NCBI GenBank assembly: GCA_003963405.1
Contig: RXIY01000023.1
Location: 1 to 64,000, forward strand
Direction of reading: 5' to 3'
Length of the DNA: 64,000 nucleotides
From: Hyphomicrobiales bacterium
GTDB lineage: Bacteria > Pseudomonadota > Alphaproteobacteria > Rhizobiales > Beijerinckiaceae
Below are positions 34,544 through 43,857 of the stretch, one piece after another (the stretch's first letter is position 1; every line of letters begins with the position of its first letter). A program made the position numbers and the translations under genes. The notes under the pieces are model-generated. The model was given only the letters and a program-made list of their open reading frames with translations, ran no database searches and had not been told where the DNA came from.

Positions 34544-34816
34544 ATGACGAACCTCGGCAAGATCATCACCGGCTCGATCGCGGCTCTGGCCCTGGCCAGC
34601 ACGATTGCCGCAACCCCGGCTTCCGCGGGCGGCTATTATTATCGCTCCGGCCCGGACGCGGGCGCCGTTGCTGGCGCGGCCATCGCCGGCATGGCGGTTG
34701 GCGCGATGGTCGGAGCCGCTGCGAGCCAGCCCCATTATGATTACGGCTACGGTCACCCGGGCTATGGCTACGCCTACGGACGCCATCACTACGGCTACGG
34801 CTATAATGGCTATTGA
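34544..34816 (+). CDS. small secreted Gly/Tyr/His-rich protein
   Basis: The product is 90 residues. The signal peptide runs to about ATPASA (residue 28). Next come a Gly/Ala-rich segment (AVAGAAIAGMAVGAMVGAAA) and a C-terminal YGYGHPGYGYAYGRHHYGYG-type low-complexity tail. Such small glycine-zipper-like exported proteins are frequent in Hyphomicrobiales and their role is unknown. A GAGAGAGCAA ribosome site precedes the ATG. Confidence 0.6.
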   Translation: MTNLGKIITGSIAALALASTIAATPASAGGYYYRSGPDAGAVAGAAIAGMAVGAMVGAAASQPHYDYGYGHPGYGYAYGRHHYGYGYNGY

Positions 34817-34961
34817 GACGTGGGTTCGCCAATGGGTTCGCCAAGGGGTTCGCTTGGGAGGGATCGGCGGCGGCGCCTCCCAGAGCAGAACAGCGGATAT
34901 GGCGTGACAACAGCCTTCCTGATCATTGCCGTCGCGCCTCGAATACGCCCGGCAGGACGCC

Positions 34962-35807
34962 TCACTTGCTGATCTTGAACAGCGCCGGGTCGGGCGTCTT
35001 GGTCTGGTCGATATTGAAGAGGCTGATCAGCGTCTCGTAGCCCTGCGGGTCCTTGACCTGCCATTGTTTCAGCTTGAACGTCTTGGGGTCGAAGATCAGG
35101 CGCAGATGCGACGTGCCGCCGAAGGTCGCCTTGTCCTCGATGAAGACGGCGACGCCGGAATCGTCGATCTGCACGTCCTGAACGGTCACGTCCTTTTCGA
35201 GGTCGATCTTTTCCTTCATCAGGAATTTGAGCGGCGTCTGATTGATAAAATAAAGGTCCTGCGTATTGAGCCGCCGATCGCGCACCGCGACCTGCGCGCC
35301 ATCCGCCACGACCTCCATGGTCGCGGGCTGGGCATATTCGAAACGGACCCGGCCGGCGCGCTGCACATGCAGCTTGCCCTCGGAGCGCAGCCCATCCGCG
35401 CCGATCTGCACGAAATCCGCCGTCATCACAGGCGAGGCGTTGAAAAAGGCGTTGGCGCGCTTGAGCGCCTCGTCTCGGGTGAGGGCCTTGGCCGGCTCTG
35501 GCGGGGTCGCCGGATTGGCGAGCTGCACCGGATCGCCGGGCTTCGCGGCCGTGGGCTTTGCAGTCTTCTTGCCCGCTTTGGCTGGTTTGGCGTCGGCGGG
35601 TTTGGCGTCAGCCGGCTTGTCCTGCGCAGGCTTGGCCTCCGCTGGCTGGACTTCGGCCGGCTTTGTTTCTGCCGGCTTTGCTTCTGCCGGCTTGGCGTCC
35701 GTCGGTTTGGCGCCCGAGGGTTGCGGCGCGGCTGGCGCGGTCTCCTCGGCGATGGCCGGCGCGGCCAGGGCGCATGCGAGGGCGATGGCGAGGGCGGTGT
35801 GCTTCAC
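34962..35807 (-). CDS. lolA: outer-membrane lipoprotein carrier protein with long repeat linker
   Basis: LolA carries lipoproteins across the periplasm from LolCDE to the outer membrane. The product is 281 residues starting with GTG at 35807 (signal peptide through APAIA). Residues about 22-90 are a Lys-Pro-Ala-rich repeat (AKPAE, TKPAE, AKPAD units). The LolA domain follows (ANAFFNASPVMTADFVQIGAD; GRVRFEYAQPATMEVVADG; FDPKTFKLKQWQVKDPQG). The linker is unusual in length and could reach across or bind peptidoglycan. The gene follows ftsK on the same strand with 106 bases between. Confidence 0.9.
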   Translation of the reverse strand: MKHTALAIALACALAAPAIAEETAPAAPQPSGAKPTDAKPAEAKPAETKPAEVQPAEAKPAQDKPADAKPADAKPAKAGKKTAKPTAAKPGDPVQLANPATPPEPAKALTRDEALKRANAFFNASPVMTADFVQIGADGLRSEGKLHVQRAGRVRFEYAQPATMEVVADGAQVAVRDRRLNTQDLYFINQTPLKFLMKEKIDLEKDVTVQDVQIDDSGVAVFIEDKATFGGTSHLRLIFDPKTFKLKQWQVKDPQGYETLISLFNIDQTKTPDPALFKISK

Positions 35808-35913
35808 GGGGGCGTCATCCGGTTTCAGGGGCCGAAGAGCGTTTTCGTAACATAACTTGGCGGAAATAGGGGCGTCGCGCCGTCGCACCCCCTTTCGCCG
35901 CCCGCGCCGCGCC

Positions 35914-38484
35914 TCACTCCGCCGCCTCTATATCGAAGGCGCCGCGGTCGACGCCGCCGCCCACCAGAATCTCGCGCTTGCCGGCGTGATTCGGGGCGGA
36001 GACGACGCCTTCCTTCTCCATGCGCTCCACCAGCGAGGCGGCCTTGTTGTAGCCGACCGACAGGCGGCGCTGGATGTAGCTCGTCGAGCATTTCTTGTCG
36101 CGCAGCACGATGGCGACGGCGCGGTCGTAGAGATCGCCGCCTTCCTCGGCGTCCATCGAGCCGGGCAAAGGGGCTTCGCCGTCGTCGCCCATGTCCTCGT
36201 CGTCGGCGGTGATGGCGTCGAGATATTGCGGGGCGCCCTGGGCCTTGAGATGGGCCACGACATGCTCGACCTCGGCGTCGGAGACGAAGGGGCCGTGGAC
36301 GCGTGAGATGCGGCCGCCGCCGGCCATGTAGAGCATGTCGCCCTGGCCGAGAAGCTGCTCGGCGCCCTGCTCGCCGAGAATGGTGCGGCTGTCGATCTTC
36401 GAGGTCACCTGGAAGGAAATGCGCGTCGGGAAATTGGCCTTGATCGTGCCGGTGATGACGTCGACCGAAGGACGCTGCGTCGCCATGATGAGATGAATGC
36501 CGGCGGCCCGGGCCATTTGCGCGAGACGCTGGATGGCGCCTTCGATGTCCTTGCCGGCGACGAGCATGAGATCGGCCATCTCGTCGACGATGACGACGAT
36601 ATAGGGCAGCGCCGCGAGATCCATCTCCTCGTGCTCGAAGATCGCCTCGCCCGTCTCGCGGTCGAAGCCCGTCTGCACGGTGCGGGTGATGGTTTCGCCC
36701 CGGGCCATCGCCTCGACGACGCGTGCGTTGTAGCCGTCGATGTTGCGCACGCCGAGCTTCGACATCTTCTTGTAGCGGTCCTCCATCTCGCGCACGGCCC
36801 ATTTCAGCGCGACCACCGCTTTCTTCGGGTCGGTGACGACGGGCGTGAGCAGATGGGGGATGTTGTCGTAGACCGAAAGCTCCAGCATCTTGGGATCGAC
36901 CATGATGAGGCGGCACTCTTCCGGCTTCAGCCGGTAGAGCAGCGACAGAATCATGGTGTTGATCGCCACCGATTTGCCGGAGCCGGTCGTGCCCGCGACC
37001 AGAAGATGCGGCATGCGGGCGAGATCGACGATCACGGGCTCGCCGCCGATGGTCTTGCCGAGCGCGATGGCGAGCTTGTGGTTCGAATGGATGAAATCCT
37101 CGCTCGCAACCAGTTCGCGCAGATAAACGGTCTCGCGGCGCTGGTTGGGAAGCTCGATGCCGATGGCGTTGCGGCCCGGCACGACGGCGACGCGCGCCGA
37201 GACAGCCGACATGGAGCGGGCGATGTCGTCGGCGAGGCCGATGACGCGGGAGGATTTGATCCCCGGCGCCGGTTCGAGTTCGTAAAGCGTCACGACCGGG
37301 CCGGGGCGCACATTGATGATGTCGCCGCGCACTGAGAAGTCTTCGAGCACGCCCTCCAGAACGCGGGCGTTCGATTCGAGGATGTCCTCGGAGACCTTGA
37401 CCGCCCCGCCGGTCTTTTTGGGTTCGGCGAGAAGTTCGACCTCGGGATAGTCATAGACGCCCAGCGCCGCCCGCGGGGGACGGGCGGCCTCTCGGGTGAC
37501 GCGGCGGGCGGGCGGCTGGGGCGCGGATGGCGCCGCGCCGCGCGCGGCCGGCGGAGCGGCGGCCGTCGCGGAGGCAAGGGGCCGCCTGGCCGGCGGCGCC
37601 TCGATGGGGTCGTCGTCGGTTTCGTCGTCGTCCTCGATCGGCGCCTGTCGCGCCCGGCGGGGCGCGTAGGGCATGTAAACTTCGATGTCGTCGAAGGTCG
37701 GCTCGACGCGCGGCGACGCGACGACGGGCTCTTCCACGACGGGGCGGGGCGCGCGGCTCTTGAGCTTCTCGACCAGGCGAACGAGCGAGGCTTTCGCCGC
37801 GAAGCCGAGATGGAACAGGGCGCCGATCGATATGAGGGCGAAGCCGGGCTCCCCGGCCTTGTCCTCGTCGTCCTCGAGGTAAGGCAGCGGCGCTTCGTCC
37901 TCGAAGAATTCGTCGCGCAGATCGCCCGGCGATTCAAAACCGAGGCCCATGGCGCCGCTGACAGAAAGAATGGCCACGAAGGCGGCGCCGAGGCCGAAGA
38001 TGGCCATGACCACGCCCGAGCCCGCGAACATTGTGCGCGGCACCGCGAGGATGGCGTCGCCGGCGACGCCGCCCAGCCCGGTCGGCAGCGGCCAGCGGTC
38101 GGTGGGCGGCAGCAGGGAGGCGGTGGCGGCGGTGGCGAATATGCCCGCGACCCAGAGCCCGAGACGCAGCGCGGCGCGTTCGATGCGGCCACGCCGGATC
38201 ATGCGTAGCCCCTGGGTGGCGAGCGGCAGGATCGCCGCAATCGCGCCGAATCCCACGAGCTGCATGAGAATATCCGCAACCGCCGCGCCCGGATGCCCGA
38301 GCAGGTTGCGGACATGGCCGCCCGTCGCATGGTTGAAGGAAGGATCCTGCGCAGACCAGCTCACGAGGGCGAGCGTCATGGCCGCGGCGCTTCCCACCAT
38401 CAGCGCGCCGACGGCCTCCGCCGCGCGCCGCGCCGAGAATTCGCGAAATTGTTCAGAAAAATGGTGAAAGCGATGGCTACGCAT
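35914..38484 (-). CDS. ftsK: DNA translocase FtsK
   Basis: FtsK pumps chromosome DNA at the division septum and activates dimer resolution. The product is 856 residues. Four N-terminal membrane helices lie within about residues 25-180. A Pro/Ala-rich linker of about 150 residues is followed by the motor with Walker [14 protein letters not shown], Walker [15 protein letters not shown] and [19 protein letters not shown]. The C-terminal gamma winged helix ([21 protein letters not shown]) reads polar KOPS sequences. The transcript runs toward lolA. Confidence 0.96.
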   Translation of the reverse strand: MRSHRFHHFSEQFREFSARRAAEAVGALMVGSAAAMTLALVSWSAQDPSFNHATGGHVRNLLGHPGAAVADILMQLVGFGAIAAILPLATQGLRMIRRGRIERAALRLGLWVAGIFATAATASLLPPTDRWPLPTGLGGVAGDAILAVPRTMFAGSGVVMAIFGLGAAFVAILSVSGAMGLGFESPGDLRDEFFEDEAPLPYLEDDEDKAGEPGFALISIGALFHLGFAAKASLVRLVEKLKSRAPRPVVEEPVVASPRVEPTFDDIEVYMPYAPRRARQAPIEDDDETDDDPIEAPPARRPLASATAAAPPAARGAAPSAPQPPARRVTREAARPPRAALGVYDYPEVELLAEPKKTGGAVKVSEDILESNARVLEGVLEDFSVRGDIINVRPGPVVTLYELEPAPGIKSSRVIGLADDIARSMSAVSARVAVVPGRNAIGIELPNQRRETVYLRELVASEDFIHSNHKLAIALGKTIGGEPVIVDLARMPHLLVAGTTGSGKSVAINTMILSLLYRLKPEECRLIMVDPKMLELSVYDNIPHLLTPVVTDPKKAVVALKWAVREMEDRYKKMSKLGVRNIDGYNARVVEAMARGETITRTVQTGFDRETGEAIFEHEEMDLAALPYIVVIVDEMADLMLVAGKDIEGAIQRLAQMARAAGIHLIMATQRPSVDVITGTIKANFPTRISFQVTSKIDSRTILGEQGAEQLLGQGDMLYMAGGGRISRVHGPFVSDAEVEHVVAHLKAQGAPQYLDAITADDEDMGDDGEAPLPGSMDAEEGGDLYDRAVAIVLRDKKCSTSYIQRRLSVGYNKAASLVERMEKEGVVSAPNHAGKREILVGGGVDRGAFDIEAAE

Positions 38485-38697
38485 GTGAAAACAGGCCCGC
38501 GTGGGGTAGGCGCCGCCGTAAGAGCGCGCCGACCCCGCGAGGGTAAAAAACCTCGGTTAAGGCCCGCTTAACATGGGGTGATTTTTAGGCGATTGTTAAC
38601 AGAGGATTGGCGAGAGAAAAGCCTTTCCTGTCATTGGGTTGGGCTCAACATACGAGCCGGCGCCGCACCGCGGCGGCGCCTCTTTGGCGCAAGGATG

Positions 38698-39561
38698 CTA
38701 CCGGCCCGCCTCCGCGCAACAGGACGCCCCCTCCTCCCGCCTGCCGCCGGTGGCGATGATCTGGTTCAGCTCGGCCCCGTAGATGAAGATCATCGCCAGC
38801 GCGTAGAGGAAGACGATCGCCATCATGATCGAGGCGAGGCCCGCATAGGTCGAGACGTAGCTGCCGGCGAACTTCGCGAGATAGGCGCCGAAGCCCGCGC
38901 CGAAAGCGAGAGAGGCGACGAGCGTCAGCACGAGGCCGGGGGCCACCTTGAGCAGGCTTCGGCGCCCGGCCGGCAAAAGCTTGTGCGCGGCGAGCACCGC
39001 CAGCGCGACGACGCAGGAGGTGACGCCATAGCGCACCGGCGCGTAAAGCGGCTCGAGTTCATGCATCAGCCCCGGCGCGTGTTTTTCCGCAATCGCCCGC
39101 GCCAGCGGGGCGAGCACCATGAGAAAGGCGATGGCGAGCAGGGACGCCGCGCCGAGGAAGACATAAAGGATCGACTCGAGCCGCAACACCCACCAGGATC
39201 GCTCGTCGCGAATGTCATAGGCGCGGTTCAGGGCGATGCGCAGGGCCTCGACGCCGCTCGAGGAGAAATAGATCGCGAGCACGGCGCCAACCGTGAGCAG
39301 GCCGCCGCGAGGTTGCGTCAGCACATTGTGGATTTCCGCCGCGATGGGCTTGGCCACATTCGGCGGCCAGGTCTCGAAGATGAGCGCCGTCGCGGCGTCG
39401 GCCTCCTCGCGCATGCCGAAGAAGGCCGCGAGCGCGGTGACGAAGATGAGAAAGGGAAATAGCGAGGTGAGAATGGACAGCGCGATATGGCTGGCGATGG
39501 CCCAGCCGTCGTCGCGGTTGAGTTTCATATAGGCGTCGAAAAAGATTCGGATCAGCCGCAT
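38698..39561 (-). CDS. YihY/BrkB-family inner-membrane protein
   Basis: The product is 287 residues with about six membrane helices (first in ASHIALSILTSLFPFLIFVT). It carries the BrkB/YihY pattern, including FGMREEADAATALIFE and FSSSGVEALRIALNRAYDI. The family was once called ribonuclease BN but is an integral membrane protein of uncertain function. The N-terminus MRLIRIFFDAYMKLNRDDGWA is typical. Confidence 0.88.
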   Translation of the reverse strand: MRLIRIFFDAYMKLNRDDGWAIASHIALSILTSLFPFLIFVTALAAFFGMREEADAATALIFETWPPNVAKPIAAEIHNVLTQPRGGLLTVGAVLAIYFSSSGVEALRIALNRAYDIRDERSWWVLRLESILYVFLGAASLLAIAFLMVLAPLARAIAEKHAPGLMHELEPLYAPVRYGVTSCVVALAVLAAHKLLPAGRRSLLKVAPGLVLTLVASLAFGAGFGAYLAKFAGSYVSTYAGLASIMMAIVFLYALAMIFIYGAELNQIIATGGRREEGASCCAEAGR

Positions 39562-39571
39562 GGCGATCAGC

Positions 39572-40393
39572 CTAAACGCGACGGATGGCCGTGGCCAGCG
39601 GCAGCCGCTCGATCAGCGCCATGGCGGCCGCGGGGTTTCTCGCCTTGGCGCCGCGGATCACGTAGAGAAACACATCCCGCGCCGCGCGCCTCGGCGTGTT
39701 GGGGCTGAGGCGGGGAAGCTCCTCGGGGGCGCCGCCTGCGGCCCATGTCTGCGCCCGGTCCGCCCAGAGGTCGAGCCGCGCGGCGTCGTAGCCAGCGCGC
39801 CGGTTGGCCTGCGTCCCCATGATGCGCGCATAGACGAAAGGGGTGGTGAGGTCGGCGATCAGCGGGAAATCCGAGTCGCCCGCGATCACGATGGCGATGC
39901 GATGCGCCCGCGCCAGCGCGACGAAGGCCGAGGTTCTGAAGCTCTCGTTCCGCACTTCGATGGCGTGGCGCAAGGCGACGCTCTCCGCCTCGCGAGGAAG
40001 GGCGGCCAGAAAGCCATCGAAAAAATCCGGCTCGAATGTTCGGCTCGGCGGAAACTGCCAGAGGACGGGGCCGAGCTTCTTTCCGAGCGCGGCGACGCCG
40101 CTTTCGAAGAAGCGGCGGATGGCGTCCCGCGCCTCCTGCACACTGCGGCGGGTGACCGCGTAGCGCGGCGCCTTGACGCTGAAGACGAAGCCGTCGGGCG
40201 TGGCGTCGCGCCATCGGAGAAACGTCTCGCGCTTTTGCGTGCGGTAGAAGGTGGCGTTTATTTCGATCGAGGTCAGACGCCGGCTGGCGTATTCGAGCTC
40301 ATGCGCATGGGGAAGGTCTTGCGGATAGAAGACGCCGCGCCAGGGCGCGAAGCTCCAGCCGCCGACTCCGACATGGATGCGGCCCGCCGCCAT
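39572..40393 (-). CDS. DUF72 family TIM-barrel protein
   Basis: The product is 273 residues. Family signatures are RIHVGVGGWSFAPWRGVFYP at the start, SIEINATFYRTQ, FSVKAPRYAVTRR, LGPVLWQFPPS and AIEVRNESF. DUF72 (YecE-like) proteins have a TIM-barrel fold and unknown enzymatic role. The stop lies 10 bases before the BrkB-family start on the same strand, so the two are likely cotranscribed. Confidence 0.9.
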   Translation of the reverse strand: MAAGRIHVGVGGWSFAPWRGVFYPQDLPHAHELEYASRRLTSIEINATFYRTQKRETFLRWRDATPDGFVFSVKAPRYAVTRRSVQEARDAIRRFFESGVAALGKKLGPVLWQFPPSRTFEPDFFDGFLAALPREAESVALRHAIEVRNESFRTSAFVALARAHRIAIVIAGDSDFPLIADLTTPFVYARIMGTQANRRAGYDAARLDLWADRAQTWAAGGAPEELPRLSPNTPRRAARDVFLYVIRGAKARNPAAAMALIERLPLATAIRRV

Positions 40394-40487
40394 TCGCGCG
40401 CTCCCTTGGCCAGAGAGCGCAGATAGCGCGCGCGTTTCGCGGAGCGAGGGCGATCATGAGCCCCGCTCGGGCCGGCCGGTCGGGGCG

Positions 40488-40880
40488 TCAATACTTGCAG
40501 TTGGCGCCGTGCAGCTTGCCCAACGCCGCCAGTTCGTCGAGCGAGAGAACATGGTCCTGGTATTGGCAAGTGAAACCATCGGGGAATTTCCACGTCGGAA
40601 ACGCTATTGTTCCGCTGAGCCCCAGTTTTTGGCCCCAGTTCGGGTCATAGTTTGGGCAGGTATTATTCGCCTCGATATAGGTGACATACTGCCATGCGGA
40701 GTCGAACATCGCCTTCTGCGCCTGGCAGCGGGGGCAGTGGCATGAGCCGAACATCATCGCGCCGCTTTGTGTGAGGCATTTTGCGAAGTTTTCTTTTCTC
40801 CACCTCAAGACCATTGCGTAGATTATGGCGGCAAGAGCCGGGGAAATTATGATGACTGGAAAGTAATAATAGTCGGGCAT
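40488..40880 (-). CDS. membrane-anchored thioredoxin-like protein
   Basis: The product is 130 residues. One N-terminal transmembrane segment (about 7-25, FPVIIISPALAAIIYAMVL) leads to a thioredoxin-fold region with C49-P-R-C52 in a GSCHCPRCQAQKAMFD context, a later NNTCPNYDPN Cys, and TIAFPTWKFPDGFTCQYQDHV with the cis-Pro loop. The pattern resembles the thioredoxin domain fused to bacterial VKOR, here without the VKOR part. It probably exchanges disulfides outside the cytoplasm. The gene is visibly richer in A and T than its neighbours, which hints at transfer. Confidence 0.65.
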   Translation of the reverse strand: MPDYYYFPVIIISPALAAIIYAMVLRWRKENFAKCLTQSGAMMFGSCHCPRCQAQKAMFDSAWQYVTYIEANNTCPNYDPNWGQKLGLSGTIAFPTWKFPDGFTCQYQDHVLSLDELAALGKLHGANCKY

Positions 40881-41014
40881 AATTTTTTACTCGCGGAAGA
40901 ATTAAGAAACGGAAGTTAAGCTTATCCCGGTCGCCCCCGCCAGACGCGTTTTGTCGCACACACGCCCGCCGCCGCTTGCGGGCGTTTCGTACGGGCGCGT
41001 TCTGGTCCAAGGCC

Positions 41015-41716
41015 TCAAAACCTCGGGGCTGGATGGGAGGTCGGTTCGGGATCGACCCAGTCCTCGGCTTCGGTGACGAAACTCACGCCCCTGCTGTAAA
41101 GGAATTCGATGAGGCGCCGTTCGATGTCGTCGCGCAGGGCGAAATCGGGCTTGTAGGCGAGGCGGCGCCAGGGCAGGAGCGGGGGCTCGAGCGTCACGGC
41201 CAGGATATAATCTTCGGCAGGCTCGTCCCGCAGGGGTTTTCCCGCATGGGCGACGGCGACCCACAGGGGCGAGAAGCCTTTTTCGCCGATCGCAAAGCCC
41301 CAGCCATAATCCTCGCCCACGGGCTCGCCCATCTCGAGGCGGGCGCCGTCCTGGGCCTTGAGAAAATCGATGAACTCCTGTGCGAACTGCTTGCCGGGAT
41401 GGCCGTGGACGTTTTGCGCGCCGCTCGGGTCGCCTGCATAGCGGTCGGTCGTCGCCTCGAAGACCCGGCCGGCGTTCCTGTCCCGCGACATGACAACGGC
41501 CAGACGTACATTGGCGGCCGAGATCAGCGCCGCGAGCAGCGCGAAGGGAATGAGAAGCTCCTCTTCCGGCGTGAACTCGTACATCGCCATGGAAGGATCG
41601 AGCGCGACGTAAATCCCCGTCAGCACGCCGAACGGAAGGAGCAGAATCAGCGCGGCCAGCGTCGGCCCGGAAAGAAGGGCAGGCAATATCTTCCAGATCA
41701 GGCGACCTCTCGTCAT
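41015..41716 (-). CDS. membrane protein of unknown function
   Basis: The product is 233 residues from the ATG at 41716, which has GGGAG 6 bases upstream (another ATG is at 41731). Two hydrophobic segments (about 7-38 and 55-75) precede a soluble domain (GHPGKQFAQEFIDFLKAQDGAR; YGWGFAIGEKGFSPLWVAVAH). The C-terminal part ends EAEDWVDPEPTSHPAPRF. I recognise no family. Confidence 0.6.
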   Translation of the reverse strand: MTRGRLIWKILPALLSGPTLAALILLLPFGVLTGIYVALDPSMAMYEFTPEEELLIPFALLAALISAANVRLAVVMSRDRNAGRVFEATTDRYAGDPSGAQNVHGHPGKQFAQEFIDFLKAQDGARLEMGEPVGEDYGWGFAIGEKGFSPLWVAVAHAGKPLRDEPAEDYILAVTLEPPLLPWRRLAYKPDFALRDDIERRLIEFLYSRGVSFVTEAEDWVDPEPTSHPAPRF

Positions 41717-41836
41717 TCCAGGCTCCCGCATTCGACGAAGAAGCAGAAACTAGGCAAAGTCGCCGTCAAGGCAAAGGGGCTCCAGTCCCGCGCGACCTGA
41801 GAGGGATATTTTCCCGGCTTACGCAGGAGCGGCTCC

Positions 41837-42322
41837 ATGAAACTGATAAGCGACGCATTTTCCGACAATGGCGCGCTGCCGCCGCATTTCACAGGCGACG
41901 GCGAGGACATGTCCCCGGCGCTGGAATGGAGCGGCGCCCCGAGGGGGACAAAGAGCTTCGTCCTGCTCGTCGACGACCTCGACGCGCCGGGCGGCGTCTT
42001 CCACCACTGGGCCTGCTACGACATCCCCGCCTATCACTCGACGCTCGTCGAAGGCGCCGGACGCCCGGAGGGCTTCGAGGACTTCCGTCACGGCGTGAAT
42101 GATTTCGAGGAGCTCGGCTACAACGGCCCTGCGCCGCCGGAGGGCGACGGCCTGCACCGCTATCGTTTCCGCCTGCTGGCGCTCGACTGCGCCGAGCTTG
42201 CGATCCGCACCCATCCGACCTGCGAGGAAGTCGAGGCCGAGGCGTCGAGGCACGTGCTCGCGGAGGCGGAGCTCACGGGGCTCTACCGGCGTGAACTGGC
42301 CGGATCTTCTCCGCCGGGCTAA
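41837..42322 (+). CDS. YbhB/YbcL family (PEBP/Raf kinase inhibitor-like) protein
   Basis: The product is 161 residues with the phosphatidylethanolamine-binding-protein fold: MKLISDAFSDNGALPPHFTGDG, SPALEWSGAPRGTKSFVLLVDDLDAPGG, HHWACYDIP and YNGPAPPEGDGLHRYRFRLLAL contain the anion-pocket residues (separate segments). Bacterial members are of unclear function. An AGGAGCGGCTCC site precedes the ATG. Confidence 0.9.
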   Translation: MKLISDAFSDNGALPPHFTGDGEDMSPALEWSGAPRGTKSFVLLVDDLDAPGGVFHHWACYDIPAYHSTLVEGAGRPEGFEDFRHGVNDFEELGYNGPAPPEGDGLHRYRFRLLALDCAELAIRTHPTCEEVEAEASRHVLAEAELTGLYRRELAGSSPPG

Positions 42323-42343
42323 GGATGGCCGGGGAGCGGGGAG

Positions 42344-43402
42344 ATGGGCCTTTTCGATTTTCTGTGGCCCCGGCGGCGTCGGGAAAAAGCGGTCGATCCT
42401 GCAATCGAGGCCGTGGCGCGCGAGGTTTGCGCCAGTCTGGCCGCGCTCGGCCTCCATGTGGGGTCGCAAGGCCACGGGGCGCGCTTTGTCGAGATCAGGG
42501 CCTCGACCTCGCCGAAACTCGTCACCACGCCCGACGGAACCGAGGCGTCGGGCGTCGCGCTGCTGCTGGCCGGGGGATACGACCCGCCGGCCGTCGTCTT
42601 CGAGCAGATCAATTCGTTGGAGCCGGGGCTTGGCCGCCAGATGGTCGGCGCCGTTCTGGCGGGCGCGCGGACGCGGCCCGGCCTCTTCCCCCGCGTGAAG
42701 GTCAACGACCTCTCGCCCTTCCAGCGCGACGGCCGTCGCTGGTGGGAGAATGTCGCCGACGCCCATCCCGATTTCGACTGGCGCATCACCCACGACCCCG
42801 ACGCCTCGCACTGGCCCGCGGCGGCGAGGCCGGAGGAGATCGCCGCTTCCCCGGATTTCTTGCGCAGGCAAGAAAAGCTGCGCGCGCTCGCCGCGCACTT
42901 CGGCCACGATCCCGCAATCGTGACGCTCAGCCCCGAGCGGAAGGTCTTTCCCTTTCTCGGACAGAGCTTCGCGTCCGAGGGCGAGGCGACGCCCGACGGG
43001 CGCGTGACGCTCTATTACGATCCCGAGATGAGCGACGCCCGGCTCGGCTGCTGTCTCGCTCACGAGCTTCAGCATTTGCGCTATTTCGCGGTCCGCGAGG
43101 CCTGGCGCGCCGAGCTGCCGGACGGCCCGCTGCATCGCCGCTTCGCGCGCTTCACGCCGGAGCTGCTCGCGGCCCGGCGCGGCGTCTCGAATTATTCCAA
43201 CGAGCATTGGGACGCCTGGACAGGCGCGCGGCAGCCGCGGCTCTTTTCGGACGAACTCGCCGAGGGCGGGAGCGAGCCGATCAACGAGACGATCGCCGAG
43301 GTCGCCAAGGCGCTTTACAACTGGGGGCCGGATGTTCGGATCGACCCCGTGTGGCGTGAGCTCAGGGACGCGATCGACGCGGAATATGCGCGGCTTTCCT
43401 AG
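42344..43402 (+). CDS. unknown protein with HExxH metallopeptidase-like motif
   Basis: The product is 352 residues starting 21 bases after the PEBP-family gene. The N-terminal half is a mixed alpha/beta domain (DPAIEAVAREVCASLAALGLHVG; ASGVALLLAGGYDPPAVVFE). The C-terminal half holds H240-E-L-Q-H244 in CCLAHELQHLRYF and acidic residues E315 and E319 in PINETIAEVAKAL, which could complete a gluzincin-like zinc site. No named family is recognised, so protease activity is only a suggestion. Its TAG shares the CTAG tetramer with the convergent DUF3147 gene stop. Confidence 0.65.
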   Translation: MGLFDFLWPRRRREKAVDPAIEAVAREVCASLAALGLHVGSQGHGARFVEIRASTSPKLVTTPDGTEASGVALLLAGGYDPPAVVFEQINSLEPGLGRQMVGAVLAGARTRPGLFPRVKVNDLSPFQRDGRRWWENVADAHPDFDWRITHDPDASHWPAAARPEEIAASPDFLRRQEKLRALAAHFGHDPAIVTLSPERKVFPFLGQSFASEGEATPDGRVTLYYDPEMSDARLGCCLAHELQHLRYFAVREAWRAELPDGPLHRRFARFTPELLAARRGVSNYSNEHWDAWTGARQPRLFSDELAEGGSEPINETIAEVAKALYNWGPDVRIDPVWRELRDAIDAEYARLS

Positions 43403-43812
43403 ATGCCGACGCCCATGCGGCGCAGCACGGGGACCATCATCAGATAGGCCCCCGCCGTCGCGCCGATGGAGAGCCCGAGGCTCGCCCAGAAGCCGAAGCC
43501 GTACCGGATCAGCAGGGGCAGCGCCGGGAACAGCACGAGCGAGGGGATGATGAGCCAGAAGATCTGCGCCGAAAGCTCGGCGATTTTCAGGGGCGCCTCG
43601 CCGTCGATCCTGAGCCAGACGAAGGCGAGCAGGGAGGTGAGCGGCAGGGACGCGACGAAGGCCGCGAAAGCGGTGGAGCGCTTGGCGATTTCCGAAACAG
43701 CCACGATGAGGACGGCTGAAAGCAGGACTTTGACGGCGTAATAGAGCATGGTGGGCGGGACTGTAGTTTCCGGCGGCGGCTCCGGCAACGGCGGCTGTGC
43801 CTTTTTGCGCAT
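43399..43812 (-). CDS. DUF3147 family membrane protein
   Basis: The product is 137 residues from the ATG at 43812, or 116 from the ATG at 43749 (MLYYAVKVLLSAVLIVAVSE), which matches the family start better. Four hydrophobic helices are visible. KRSTAFAAFVASLPLTSLLAFVW is the DUF3147 signature. Function is unknown. The stop overlaps the stop of the convergent gene by three bases. Confidence 0.8.
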   Translation of the reverse strand: MRKKAQPPLPEPPPETTVPPTMLYYAVKVLLSAVLIVAVSEIAKRSTAFAAFVASLPLTSLLAFVWLRIDGEAPLKIAELSAQIFWLIIPSLVLFPALPLLIRYGFGFWASLGLSIGATAGAYLMMVPVLRRMGVGI

Positions 43813-43857
43813 GGCCCTATCTGACGCGGGGCCGCCTTTTTTCCGAAAGGAACTCCC

